Positions 50,907 through 58,777 of a stretch of 64,000 bases of DNA are shown one piece after another. Under the pieces are notes generated by a model. It did no database searches. It was not told the origin of the DNA and worked only from the letters and a program-made list of their open reading frames with translations. The DNA comes from Pseudoflavonifractor sp050943825 (GTDB lineage: Bacteria > Bacillota > Clostridia > Oscillospirales > Oscillospiraceae), in NCBI RefSeq assembly GCF_050943825.1, contig NZ_JBMNPX010000015.1, positions 1 through 64,000 on the forward strand, given 5' to 3'. A program made the position numbers and the translations under genes. Each line of letters starts with the position of its first letter. The first letter of the stretch is position 1.

Positions 50907-52804
50907 CCCTGGGCCTCCTCCAGCTCGGCGGCCAGCTGCTCCCATTTGGCATACAGGGCGGCAATCTCGTCCTCCAGAGCCTTCTGCTCCTCGTACACCT
51001 TCTGGAGCTCCAGATAGTTGGAGGCCACCTCCTCGGCCTTGAGGGACAGCTCGTACTGCTTCTCCTCCGCCTTGGCCACCGCCCGCTCCGCTGCCGCCAC
51101 CTGCTTCTCCAGCTCCTTGGTGCCGCCGGGGCGTTTGGGCTTCTCCTTTTTGGGCTTCTCCTCCTGCACCACCGGCGCGGCCTTGGCCTGGGCCTGCTTC
51201 CGCTCCCGGGCGGCCTGGAACTCCTGATAGGTGCCCTCAAAGTCGGTGATGTGGCCATCCTCCAGCATCCAGATGCGGGTGGCGAAGCGGTTGATGAAGT
51301 AACGGTCGTGGGAGACGAAGAGCAGGTTGCCCTCGTAGTCCTCCACCGCCTCCTCAATCCACTCGCGGCTGGCCACATCCAGATGGTTGGTGGGCTCGTC
51401 CAGAATCAGAAGATTGATTTTCTCGTCCATCAGCATGCACAGCCGCAGGCGGCTCTGCTCGCCGCCCGACAGGGCGGACACCGGCTTGAACACGTCCTCA
51501 CCCTGGAAGTTGAAGGCGGCCAGCCGGTTGCGGGCGGTCTGGGTGGAGCAGTCCAGGTCGTAGATCATGGTGTCCACCAGGTTGCGCTCTGGGTGGGAGA
51601 AGTGGATAATCTGGGGCAGGTAGCCGATTTTCACCGTGGGGCCCATGCGCAGCTTGCCCTCGCTGGGCTGCTCCTCCCCCATGATGATTTTAATCAGGGT
51701 GGATTTGCCGGTGCCGTTGTCACCCAGCAGAGCGATGCGCTCGCCCCCCTCCACCAGCAGGTTTACGTCGGAAAACAAGGTCCGGTCGTCAAACCGCTTG
51801 GCCAGGCCCTTGATGACCATGACCTCGTCGCCCCGGAAATCCCGCTCACCAAAGCGGATGTCCAGCTTCCGCTCCTTCTTGGGCTTGTCGGTGGTGCGCA
51901 TGCGCTCAATGCGTCTCTCCATGGATCGGGCCCGCTTGAAGGTCTTGTCCATGCCGGAATAGGCCCAGACCCGCAGCTGCTCAGCGGCCTTCTCCAGCTG
52001 CTCAATCTTGGCCTGCTCCTTCTCGTACTGCTTGAGCTTCTCCTGGTAGCGGCGCTCCTTCTCCACCACGTAGAAGCTGTAATTGCCCTCGTAGAACTCG
52101 GCCTTGCCCTCCACAATCTCAATCACCCGGCGGACCACCTTGTCCAGGAACCACCGGTCGTGGGAGATGGCCAGCACCGTGCCCTTGAACTTGTCCAGGT
52201 ACTCCTCCAGCCACTCGGTGGCCCGCAGGTCCAGGTGGTTGGTGGGCTCGTCCAGCAGGAGGATGTCGGTGTCCTCCAGAATCAGCCGGGCCAGGTTCAC
52301 CCGGGTCTTTTCACCGCCGGACAGGGCGGAGAAGAGCTGCTCCCGCATGGACTGGGGAATTTCAAGGCCGTTGCACACCTTGTTGAGCTCAGTGGCGGTA
52401 TCATACCCGCCCTTGGCCTCAAAGGCGGCGGACAGCTCCCCGTACCGCCGCAGCAGCGCCGGGTCGCTGTCCTCTCCCATTCTGACGGTGAGGGCGGCCA
52501 TCTCCTCCTCCATCTTGTGGAGCTTGGAGAACGCCGTGTTCAGCACGTCCTCCACGGTGTACTCCGGCGGATAGACCGGAATCTGGGAGATAAGGCCCAC
52601 TGTCTTGCCGGGTGCGGTCATCACCTGGCCGTCGTCGTAGTCCATCTCGCCGGTAATGATCTTGAACACCGTGGTCTTGCCCGCGCCGTTCTTGCCCAGC
52701 AGACCGACCCGCTCACCCTGGTCAACCTGGAACGTCAGGCCGTCCAGTATTTTCTTGCCTACCTCAAACTCCTTGGTCAGGTTTGAGACGGATATATCTA
52801 TCAT
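50903..52804 (-). CDS. ABC-F family ATPase
   Basis: Soluble protein with two ABC ATPase cassettes and no membrane domain, acting on the ribosome. In 633 residues there are two Walker A loops (LLGKNGAGKTT and LLGDNGTGKST), two signatures (LSGGEKTRVNLA and LSGGEQSRLRL) and two identical DEPTNHLD Walker B regions. A charged inter-domain linker (about residues 240-320) and a C-terminal coiled coil are present. The layout resembles Bacillus YdiF rather than a dedicated resistance ABC-F. It heads the operon that runs to the M18 aminopeptidase. The ATG follows CAGGAG. Confidence 0.92.
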   Translation of the reverse strand: MIDISVSNLTKEFEVGKKILDGLTFQVDQGERVGLLGKNGAGKTTVFKIITGEMDYDDGQVMTAPGKTVGLISQIPVYPPEYTVEDVLNTAFSKLHKMEEEMAALTVRMGEDSDPALLRRYGELSAAFEAKGGYDTATELNKVCNGLEIPQSMREQLFSALSGGEKTRVNLARLILEDTDILLLDEPTNHLDLRATEWLEEYLDKFKGTVLAISHDRWFLDKVVRRVIEIVEGKAEFYEGNYSFYVVEKERRYQEKLKQYEKEQAKIEQLEKAAEQLRVWAYSGMDKTFKRARSMERRIERMRTTDKPKKERKLDIRFGERDFRGDEVMVIKGLAKRFDDRTLFSDVNLLVEGGERIALLGDNGTGKSTLIKIIMGEEQPSEGKLRMGPTVKIGYLPQIIHFSHPERNLVDTMIYDLDCSTQTARNRLAAFNFQGEDVFKPVSALSGGEQSRLRLCMLMDEKINLLILDEPTNHLDVASREWIEEAVEDYEGNLLFVSHDRYFINRFATRIWMLEDGHITDFEGTYQEFQAARERKQAQAKAAPVVQEEKPKKEKPKRPGGTKELEKQVAAAERAVAKAEEKQYELSLKAEEVASNYLELQKVYEEQKALEDEIAALYAKWEQLAAELEEAQG

Positions 52805-52807
52805 TTC

Positions 52808-52873
52808 TTGTCTCCTGTCAGTCCTTTGTGCTACAATTAATCTATATCAAACCGGCCGCTCCGGGCGGCCGGT
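52808..52873 (+). promoter_or_regulatory. mtnA promoter and leader hairpin
   Basis: TTGTCT (52808-52813), 18-nt spacer, TACAAT (52832-52837). The leader has a 9-bp GC stem (52851-52859 with 52865-52873) just before TTAGGAGG. It might modulate translation, but no riboswitch class is recognised. Confidence 0.55.
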
Positions 52874-52892
52874 CCCCTTAGGAGGCTGCGCT

Positions 52893-53912
52893 ATGGATGC
52901 TATTCGCTGGGAAGGAAATACACTTTACCTCCTCGACCAGACAAGGCTTCCCGTCCGGGAGGACTGGATTGCCTACACCGATTTCCGCGCTGTGGCCAGG
53001 GCCATCACCGATATGGTGGTGCGGGGCGCCCCCGCCATCGGCGTGACGGCCGCCTACGCCTACTGTTTGGCCGCGCTGGAGCTGCGGGACGCGCCGGACT
53101 TTGCCGCCGCCATGGAAGAGGCGGAGCAGGTATTGGCCGCCAGCCGGCCCACCGCCGTCAACCTGTTCTGGGCCCTGCGGCGCATGGCCGGCTGCCTGAA
53201 GGCCAACGGCGGCACACCGGAGGCCATTGACGCCCTCATCCGGGAGGCCAAGGCCATCCACGAAGAGGATGTGGCCATGAACCACGCCCTGGGCGACTTC
53301 GGCGCGGCGGTGGTGCCTCACCACGCCCGCATTCTCACCCACTGCAACGCCGGCAGTCTGGCCACCGGCGGATACGGCACGGTGCTGGGCGTGGTACGTT
53401 CTGCTTTCAGTCAGGGTAAAGTGGATATGGTTTACGCTGATGAGACCCGTCCCCTGCTCCAGGGAGCCCGGCTCACCGCCTATGAGCTGGTGCACGACAA
53501 CATCCCCTGCACCCTCATCACCGACAACATGGCCGGTTTTCTCATGGCCCAGGGCAAGGTGGACCTGGTCATTCTGGGCTGTGACCGGATGGCCGCCAAC
53601 GGGGACTTTGCCAACAAAATTGGTACCTACTCGGTGGCGGTCAACGCCCGCTACCACGGTATCCCCTTCTACACCGCCCTGCCCTCCTCCACCATCGACC
53701 TGTCCATTGAGGACGGCAGCGGTATTCCCATTGAGGAGCGCCCCGGCGTGGAGGTCACCCATCTGGCGGGAGTCCAGACCGCACCGGAACAGGTGCGCAC
53801 CTGGAACCCAGCCTTTGACGTGACCCCCCACCAGCTGCTCACCGGCATCATCACTGAGCGTGGGGTTATCTACCCGCCCTTCAAGGAGAATCTGGCCAAG
53901 CTCTTCGGCTGA
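52893..53912 (+). CDS. mtnA: S-methyl-5-thioribose-1-phosphate isomerase
   Basis: Interconverts methylthioribose-1-P and methylthioribulose-1-P in methionine salvage, and may also act on 5-deoxyribose-1-P. The 339-residue protein shows VVRGAPAIGV near residue 45, the catalytic Cys region THCNAGSLATGGYGTVLG near residue 150, and VILGCDRMAANGDFANKIGT with the catalytic Asp near residue 230. SSTIDLSIEDGSGIPIEERP is typical of MtnA rather than eIF2B subunits. The ATG at 52893 follows TTAGGAGG. No other mtn gene is adjacent. The stop is one base from the converging murF stop. Confidence 0.94.
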   Translation: MDAIRWEGNTLYLLDQTRLPVREDWIAYTDFRAVARAITDMVVRGAPAIGVTAAYAYCLAALELRDAPDFAAAMEEAEQVLAASRPTAVNLFWALRRMAGCLKANGGTPEAIDALIREAKAIHEEDVAMNHALGDFGAAVVPHHARILTHCNAGSLATGGYGTVLGVVRSAFSQGKVDMVYADETRPLLQGARLTAYELVHDNIPCTLITDNMAGFLMAQGKVDLVILGCDRMAANGDFANKIGTYSVAVNARYHGIPFYTALPSSTIDLSIEDGSGIPIEERPGVEVTHLAGVQTAPEQVRTWNPAFDVTPHQLLTGIITERGVIYPPFKENLAKLFG

Positions 53913-53913
53913 C

Positions 53914-55305
53914 TCAGGGCTCCTGAGTGATGCTCTTCAAGTATTCCGTCAAATCTTCAAACGCCATGCCCCGGGAGGCCTTGACCAGAATGGTCGCGTG
54001 TGGTTTCACCACCTGCGCCAGGACGGGCAGGGCCTCCTCTTTTGTGGCGCAGTAGTGGACCTCCGGCACCATGGCCGCCTTGGCGGCGTCGTAAATATTC
54101 CTGGCCAGCTCGCCCACGGCCACCAGGCAGTCGATGCCCGCCTTGCCCAGATAGGTGCCGATGCCGGCGTGGAGAGCGGGGGCCAGAGTGCCCAGCTCGA
54201 ACATATCGCCCAGCACGGCGATCTTCCGCCCGCTGTGGGTCTTGGAGAGCACCTCCACCGCCGCCCGCATGGACTGGGGGTTGGCGTTGTAGGTGTCGTT
54301 GAGGATGGTGATATCCTCCCCCCGCTGGATGATGTTCATGCGCATCTTGGTGGGGGCGAAGTGAAGCACGCCCCGGCGGAACTCCTCCGCCGTAACGCCG
54401 AAGTGCTCTGCCACCGCCGCAGCCATCAGGGTGGGGTAGATCATGTGGCTGCCCAGGGCGGGAATCTCCACCTGACAGCTGGTGTGGGGGGTTTTTACTT
54501 CACAGCAGACATTGGACGTACCGTCGCTCACCAGGTGGTCGGCTGTGTAGTCCAGCCCGGCCGCGCCGCCGCACCAGAGGATGGAACCGGGCAGCTTGCC
54601 CTCCAGGGTGCGCAGCAGCGGGTCGTCCCCGTTGAGCACCGCCAGGCAGCCCGGCTTGGCGTGGCTGAAAATCTCGCACTTGGCCTTGAGAATGTTCTCC
54701 CGGGAGCCCAGGTGCTCGATGTGGGAGTCGCCGATGTTGGTGATGAGGCACACGTCGGGCTGGGCAATGGCGGACATGACCTCAATCTCGCCGGGATGGT
54801 TCATGCCCATCTCCAGCACGGCGATCTGGTAGCTGCTGTCCAGCCGGAACAGGGTGCGGCAGGTGCCGATGTCCGTGTTCAGGTTGCCTTCGGTCTTGAG
54901 CACCTTGTAGTGCTCCCCCAGGACGGCGGCCACCATGTCCTTTGTGGTGGTCTTGCCCACGCTGCCCGTCACCGCCACCACCGGGATGTCAAACTTCTTC
55001 TTGTACCACACAGCCAGGTCACGCAGGGCCCGCTGGGTGTGGTCCACCCGGATATAGCACTTGCCGGGCAGGTAGCTCTCCCGGTCCCGCTGGGTGAAGC
55101 AGGCCGCTGCGCCGCCCTCCAGCGCCGAGGTGATGTAGGCATGGCCGTCGAACTGCTCGCCGATGAGGGGGACGAAGAGGGAGCCTTCGTGGATGGTGCG
55201 GCTGTCCGTCTCCACCCAGCTGATCTCCAGGTCCAGGTTGTCAAAATCGCCCAGAATCCGGCCCTTTACCGCCGTGAGAATGTCCCGTATGGTGATCGGT
55301 TCCAT
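53914..55305 (-). CDS. murF: UDP-N-acetylmuramoyl-tripeptide--D-alanyl-D-alanine ligase
   Basis: Adds D-Ala-D-Ala to the peptidoglycan precursor, completing the pentapeptide. The 463 residues show the ATP loop VTGSVGKTTTKDMVA near residue 112, the EMGMNHPGEI motif, NIGDSHIEHLGSREN, and a C-terminal domain beginning LNDTYNANPQSM. It is 42 bases downstream of ddl, which makes its dipeptide substrate. It converges on mtnA with no terminator between. Confidence 0.95.
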   Translation of the reverse strand: MEPITIRDILTAVKGRILGDFDNLDLEISWVETDSRTIHEGSLFVPLIGEQFDGHAYITSALEGGAAACFTQRDRESYLPGKCYIRVDHTQRALRDLAVWYKKKFDIPVVAVTGSVGKTTTKDMVAAVLGEHYKVLKTEGNLNTDIGTCRTLFRLDSSYQIAVLEMGMNHPGEIEVMSAIAQPDVCLITNIGDSHIEHLGSRENILKAKCEIFSHAKPGCLAVLNGDDPLLRTLEGKLPGSILWCGGAAGLDYTADHLVSDGTSNVCCEVKTPHTSCQVEIPALGSHMIYPTLMAAAVAEHFGVTAEEFRRGVLHFAPTKMRMNIIQRGEDITILNDTYNANPQSMRAAVEVLSKTHSGRKIAVLGDMFELGTLAPALHAGIGTYLGKAGIDCLVAVGELARNIYDAAKAAMVPEVHYCATKEEALPVLAQVVKPHATILVKASRGMAFEDLTEYLKSITQEP

Positions 55306-55347
55306 ATGCTTCTCCTTGTGTCCAGTCTTTTTCTTACACCGTAACGC

Positions 55348-56400
55348 TTACCGGCCCTGCTTCCGCGCCGCAAGGGACGCGTCCACAATGCGCTGGCACA
55401 GCGTGTTGTAGTCAATGCCCACCGCGGCGGCCTCCTGAGGCACCAAGCTGGTGGGAGTCATGCCGGGCAGGGTGTTGATCTCCAGGAACCAGGGCTCCCC
55501 GTCGGCGTCCAGAATGAAGTCGGCGCGGGAGTACACCGCCAGACCCAGAGTCTCGTAGACCCGCACGGCGGCCTCCCGCAGCTTCTGCTCCGCCTCGGGG
55601 CTGATGTCCGCCGGGCAGACCTCCTCAGCCGCGCCGGGCTGGTACTTGTTCTCGTAGTCGTAGAACCCCTGCTTGGGGATGATCTCAATGGAGGGCAGGG
55701 CCTTATCCTCCAGGATGGCCACCTGGAGCTCGCGGCCCTTCACGTACTGCTCCAGCACGGTCCGGCCGCCCAGGGCCAGGCCCTCGGTGAGGGCGGTGCG
55801 GAGCTCCTCCGCCGTGTGGGCGATGGACACGCCGATGGAGGACCCGCTGGCCACCGGCTTCACCACCAGAGGCAGCCGGGCGGTCTCCACCAGCTCGTCG
55901 ATGTCGTCGGCGGTGTAGGACACGGTCTTCCAGCCGGGAGTGCTGACCACGTCGGCCACCATCCGCTTGGTCAGGTCCTTATCCATGGCGATGGCGCTGC
56001 CCAGGTAGCCGGAGCCGGTGTAGGGGATGCCCATCAGGTCAAAGGCGGCCTGGACCCGGCCGTCCTCGCCGCAGGAGCCGTGGAGGGCCAGGAACACCAG
56101 GTCGGCCATGCCGCACAGCTCCAGCACGCCGGGGCCGAACATGCTGTTCCCGCCCTCGGTGCGGCTGGCCTTCACCGCCGCCAGGTCGGGGGCCTGACGG
56201 CTCACCCGCTTGTGCTCCTCAGAGATGGGCGCGCCGAAGAGGCCGGACAGCTCCGCCCCCTTCTTCTTCACGCCGAAGTACATATCCACCAGGGCCACCT
56301 CATGACCCAGGCTGGTGAGGGCCTCGGCCACCATGGTGCCTGTGGACAGGGATACATTCCGCTCCGGCGAAAGCCCGCCGGCCAAAACCACGATTTTCAT
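55348..56400 (-). CDS. ddl: D-alanine--D-alanine ligase
   Basis: ATP-grasp enzyme that joins two D-Ala. The 350 residues begin MKIVVLAGGLSPERNVSLST, with LALHGSCGEDGRVQAAFDL, a K-P-V-A-S-G-S-S-I-G-V ATP-binding strand, FYDYENKYQPG in the omega-loop region, and EINTLPGMTPTSLVPQEAAA at the metal site. The tyrosine of YDYENKY supports a D-Ala-D-Ala rather than D-Ala-D-Lac product. It forms an operon with murF. GAGAGGAG precedes the ATG. Confidence 0.95.
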   Translation of the reverse strand: MKIVVLAGGLSPERNVSLSTGTMVAEALTSLGHEVALVDMYFGVKKKGAELSGLFGAPISEEHKRVSRQAPDLAAVKASRTEGGNSMFGPGVLELCGMADLVFLALHGSCGEDGRVQAAFDLMGIPYTGSGYLGSAIAMDKDLTKRMVADVVSTPGWKTVSYTADDIDELVETARLPLVVKPVASGSSIGVSIAHTAEELRTALTEGLALGGRTVLEQYVKGRELQVAILEDKALPSIEIIPKQGFYDYENKYQPGAAEEVCPADISPEAEQKLREAAVRVYETLGLAVYSRADFILDADGEPWFLEINTLPGMTPTSLVPQEAAAVGIDYNTLCQRIVDASLAARKQGR

Positions 56401-56531
56401 TATAGGAAACTCCTCTCGGAACAGTCTTTTTCATGTTTACGCACTTGGAAAATATTATAGCACCTCATACGCAAATACTCAACCGTTTTCTCCCCTCCGC
56501 CGCTGACCCACAAAAAATTTTCTCGAAAAAG

Positions 56532-56566
56532 CAGCGGCCCTCCGGCTGAATGCCGGAGGGCCGCTG
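56532..56566 (-). terminator. Terminator of the tsaE-tsaB-upp operon
   Basis: A perfect 15-bp stem (56532-56546 with 56552-56566), followed on the minus strand by CTTTTTCG. It lies beyond the duplicated upp end. Confidence 0.85.
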
Positions 56567-56581
56567 TGCTGTATTGGTGTC

Positions 56582-56616
56582 TTACTTGGTGCCGAAGATA
56601 CGGTCGCCGGCGTCGG
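56582..56616 (-). pseudogene. Duplicated 3' end of upp (relic)
   Basis: Translates to the last codons of upp (DAGDRIFGTK then stop) and matches 31 of 35 bases with the real upp end at 56741-56775. It lies 159 bases beyond the true stop, between a structured segment and the terminator. It looks like the original gene end displaced by an insertion that carried or copied a new one. Confidence 0.8.
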
Positions 56617-56625
56617 CCTCAGCCG

Positions 56626-56740
56626 GCTGACGCCCGCCGTGGACCCCAAATCTTACATCCTCGGGGCAAATGAATTGCCCCTGCGGCAAAACGCTTGGAC
56701 GCGCCAAAAGGCGCGGTGCCGGGCGACACCGAGGGAAAAT
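56626..56740. repeat. Structured intergenic insertion downstream of upp
   Basis: About 115 bases with nested symmetry. Outer CCTCGG (near 56656) faces CCGAGG (near 56731). Inner hairpins are GGGGCAA/TTGCCCC, GCGCC-AAAA-GGCGC and GGTG/CACC. It separates the true end of upp from its duplicate. This suggests a small mobile palindromic element, but no homologous copy is clear in this window. Confidence 0.55.
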
Positions 56741-57382
56741 TTACTTCGTGCCGAAGATGCGATCGCCGGCGTCGCCCAGGCCGGGGACAATGTAACAGTG
56801 GTCGTTGAGCTTCTCATCCACAGCGGCGCAGTAGATATCCACGTCGGGATGATCCTTGTGCACCCGCTCGATGCCCTCGGGGGCAGCAATGATGTTCATC
56901 AGCTTGATGTGCTTGACGCCGTAGTTCTTGATGAACTGGATGGCAGCGGAGGCGGAGCCGCCGGTGGCCAGCATGGGATCCAGGATGATGACATCGCGCT
57001 CGGAGATGTCGTTGGGCATCTTGCAGTAGTACTCCACAGGCTCCAGGGTCTGGGGGTCACGGTACAGGCCGATGTGGCCCACCTTGGCGGAGGGAATCAG
57101 AGTGAGAATACCGTCCACCATGCCCAGGCCGGCACGCAGCACGGGCACAATGGCCAGCTTCTTGCCGGAGAGAGCCTTGAAGGTGCCGGTAGCCACGGGA
57201 GTCTTAATCTCCACGTCCTCCAGAGGCAGGTCCCGGGTGGCCTCATAGCACATCAGAGTGGCGATCTCGGCCACGACCTCGCGGAAGTCCTTCACGCCGG
57301 TGCGCTCGTCACGCAGAATGCTCAGCTTATGCTGCAGAAGAGGGTGGTCCAGCACATGTACCTTATCCATCTTTTCCATCAT
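56741..57382 (-). CDS. upp: Uracil phosphoribosyltransferase
   Basis: Salvages uracil with PRPP to UMP. The 213-residue protein has the PRPP-binding loop ILDPMLATGGSASAAI near residues 128-143, the VPVLRAGLGMVDGI block, and the conserved C-terminal PGLGDAGDRIFGTK. Translation starts at ATG 57382 or the next codon; AAAGGGG lies upstream. It is the last gene after tsaE and tsaB. The 3' end has been duplicated downstream. Confidence 0.95.
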   Translation of the reverse strand: MMEKMDKVHVLDHPLLQHKLSILRDERTGVKDFREVVAEIATLMCYEATRDLPLEDVEIKTPVATGTFKALSGKKLAIVPVLRAGLGMVDGILTLIPSAKVGHIGLYRDPQTLEPVEYYCKMPNDISERDVIILDPMLATGGSASAAIQFIKNYGVKHIKLMNIIAAPEGIERVHKDHPDVDIYCAAVDEKLNDHCYIVPGLGDAGDRIFGTK

Positions 57383-57401
57383 CAACGTCCCCTTTGTCTG
57401 T

Positions 57402-58139
57402 TTATTTCGTGGGCGCGGCGGTCTCCGTCCGCGCCTGCGTACGTTCCCGTTCCAGCCGTTCCCGCTCCGCCTGGGAGAGGCGGTGGTAGTTGGGCGCCAG
57501 ACCCTGAGCTGTGGTCAGCGTCCCCGCCCGCGCCTGCTCCAGCGCGGCCCGGGCCACACCCCATGCCGTCTGAAGGCGCAGATGGGGCGGCGCCATCCGG
57601 AGCTCCGGCCCACACCCGTTCAAATTATTATAGCATAACCCGGCGCCGTCTCCAACTATTATTTGCGGCTTTCCGCTGTTTTTTAACTCCTCCCCCAGTT
57701 CGGCCAGGCTGATGGCCCGGTCCGGGGTCAGACGCACCGGCACGCCGTCCACGGCGGCAAAGCGGGCGTTGTACACCTGGTTCCGGCGCGCGTCCATGAC
57801 GGCGCAAATCTCCGCGCCCTCCACATGGGCCACCGTCCAGGCCATGGCCTCCAGGGTGGACACCCCGGCGCAGGGCTTGTCCCCCGGCCAGGCCAGGCCC
57901 TTGGCCGCCGCCACGCCGATGCGCAGGCCGGTGAAGGACCCCGGTCCCGCCGCCACCGCAATCACGTCCACGTCCTCCAGCTTCACGCCGCACCCGGCCA
58001 GCATGGCCTGGCACATGGGCATCAGGGTGACGCTGTGGGTCAGGCCGTTGTTCTGAAAGGACTGGGCCAGCAGCTTCTCGTCCTCGCACAGGGCCACCGA
58101 ACAGGCCACCGCAGAGGTCTCCAGAGCCAGTATCTTCAT
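57402..58139 (-). CDS. tsaB: tRNA t6A biosynthesis protein TsaB
   Basis: Partner of TsaD in the complex that transfers threonylcarbamoyl to A37 of tRNAs reading ANN codons. The 245 residues begin MKILALETSAVACSVAL with the ASKHA fold; GPGSFTGLRIGVAAAKGLA near residues 55-73 is diagnostic. A C-terminal extension rich in Arg/Glu replaces the RimI fusion seen in some relatives. The start overlaps the tsaE stop by four bases (ATGA). Confidence 0.94.
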   Translation of the reverse strand: MKILALETSAVACSVALCEDEKLLAQSFQNNGLTHSVTLMPMCQAMLAGCGVKLEDVDVIAVAAGPGSFTGLRIGVAAAKGLAWPGDKPCAGVSTLEAMAWTVAHVEGAEICAVMDARRNQVYNARFAAVDGVPVRLTPDRAISLAELGEELKNSGKPQIIVGDGAGLCYNNLNGCGPELRMAPPHLRLQTAWGVARAALEQARAGTLTTAQGLAPNYHRLSQAERERLERERTQARTETAAPTK

Positions 58140-58564
58140 GTCGCGTCCCCTCCTTCTATGGTAATCAGCCGCTGACTGTCGTGGGCGCCCCGGCGGATAT
58201 CCACCCGGATGCAGTCCCCTTCCATGGCATCGGAGACGTTCTCGCTCCACTCCACGGCGCACACGCCGCCCCGGACCAGGTAGTCTTCCCAGCCGATGTC
58301 AAACAGCTCGTCGGAGCTGCCCAGGCGGTACATGTCAAAGTGGAAGAGGGGCAGGCGGCCACCCTCGTACTCATTTACAATGGTGAAGGTGGGGCTGGTC
58401 ACCCGCTCGGAGATGCCCAGACCACGGGCCATGCCCCGGACAAAGGCGGTCTTGCCCGCTCCCAGGTCCCCGCTGAAGGCCACCACTGTCCCCGGCTTCA
58501 GCCGCTCCGCCAGAGCCGCCCCTAGGTCCTCGGTCTCCGCCGGGGAATTTGAAACATATTCCAT
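58136..58564 (-). CDS. tsaE: tRNA t6A biosynthesis ATPase TsaE
   Basis: Small ATPase required to reset the TsaBD complex. Walker A is GDLGAGKTAFVRGMARG (about residues 35-51), then VTSPTFTIVNEYEGG and the FHFDMYRLGSSDEL motif typical of the YjeE family. At 142 residues it is full length. It is first in the tsaE-tsaB-upp operon, behind a promoter in the divergent region shared with the rodA-like gene. Confidence 0.95.
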   Translation of the reverse strand: MEYVSNSPAETEDLGAALAERLKPGTVVAFSGDLGAGKTAFVRGMARGLGISERVTSPTFTIVNEYEGGRLPLFHFDMYRLGSSDELFDIGWEDYLVRGGVCAVEWSENVSDAMEGDCIRVDIRRGAHDSQRLITIEGGDAT

Positions 58565-58618
58565 ATCACACCTCGGATTCCTGCCGGAATACCTCCGGCA
58601 GCCTTGCTTCTGTGGGTC

Positions 58619-58682
58619 ATTATAACATATGTGTGAACACTGCGCAAAACTTGTTTACGCTTTTTAAAAAAGATGGTAGAAT
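58619..58682. promoter_or_regulatory. Divergent promoters of tsaE and the rodA-like gene
   Basis: Leftward: TTGCGC (58642-58647), 17 nt, TATAAT (58619-58624). Rightward: TTTACG (58654-58659), 17 nt, TAGAAT (58677-58682). The two start regions are back to back within 65 bases. Confidence 0.6.
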
Positions 58683-58777
58683 AATGCGTGCTGAACAAAG
58701 CTGTACGCATGGAAGGCCTTGGCTTTCCATGTAAAATAGGTTGGTTCTATCCTGATTCCTCGAAAGGAGGCCCCCTC

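Noticed and set aside
52851..52873. SAM- or methionine-type riboswitch before mtnA
   Set aside because: The leader is too short and has only one GC hairpin; no S-box or other class features are visible.
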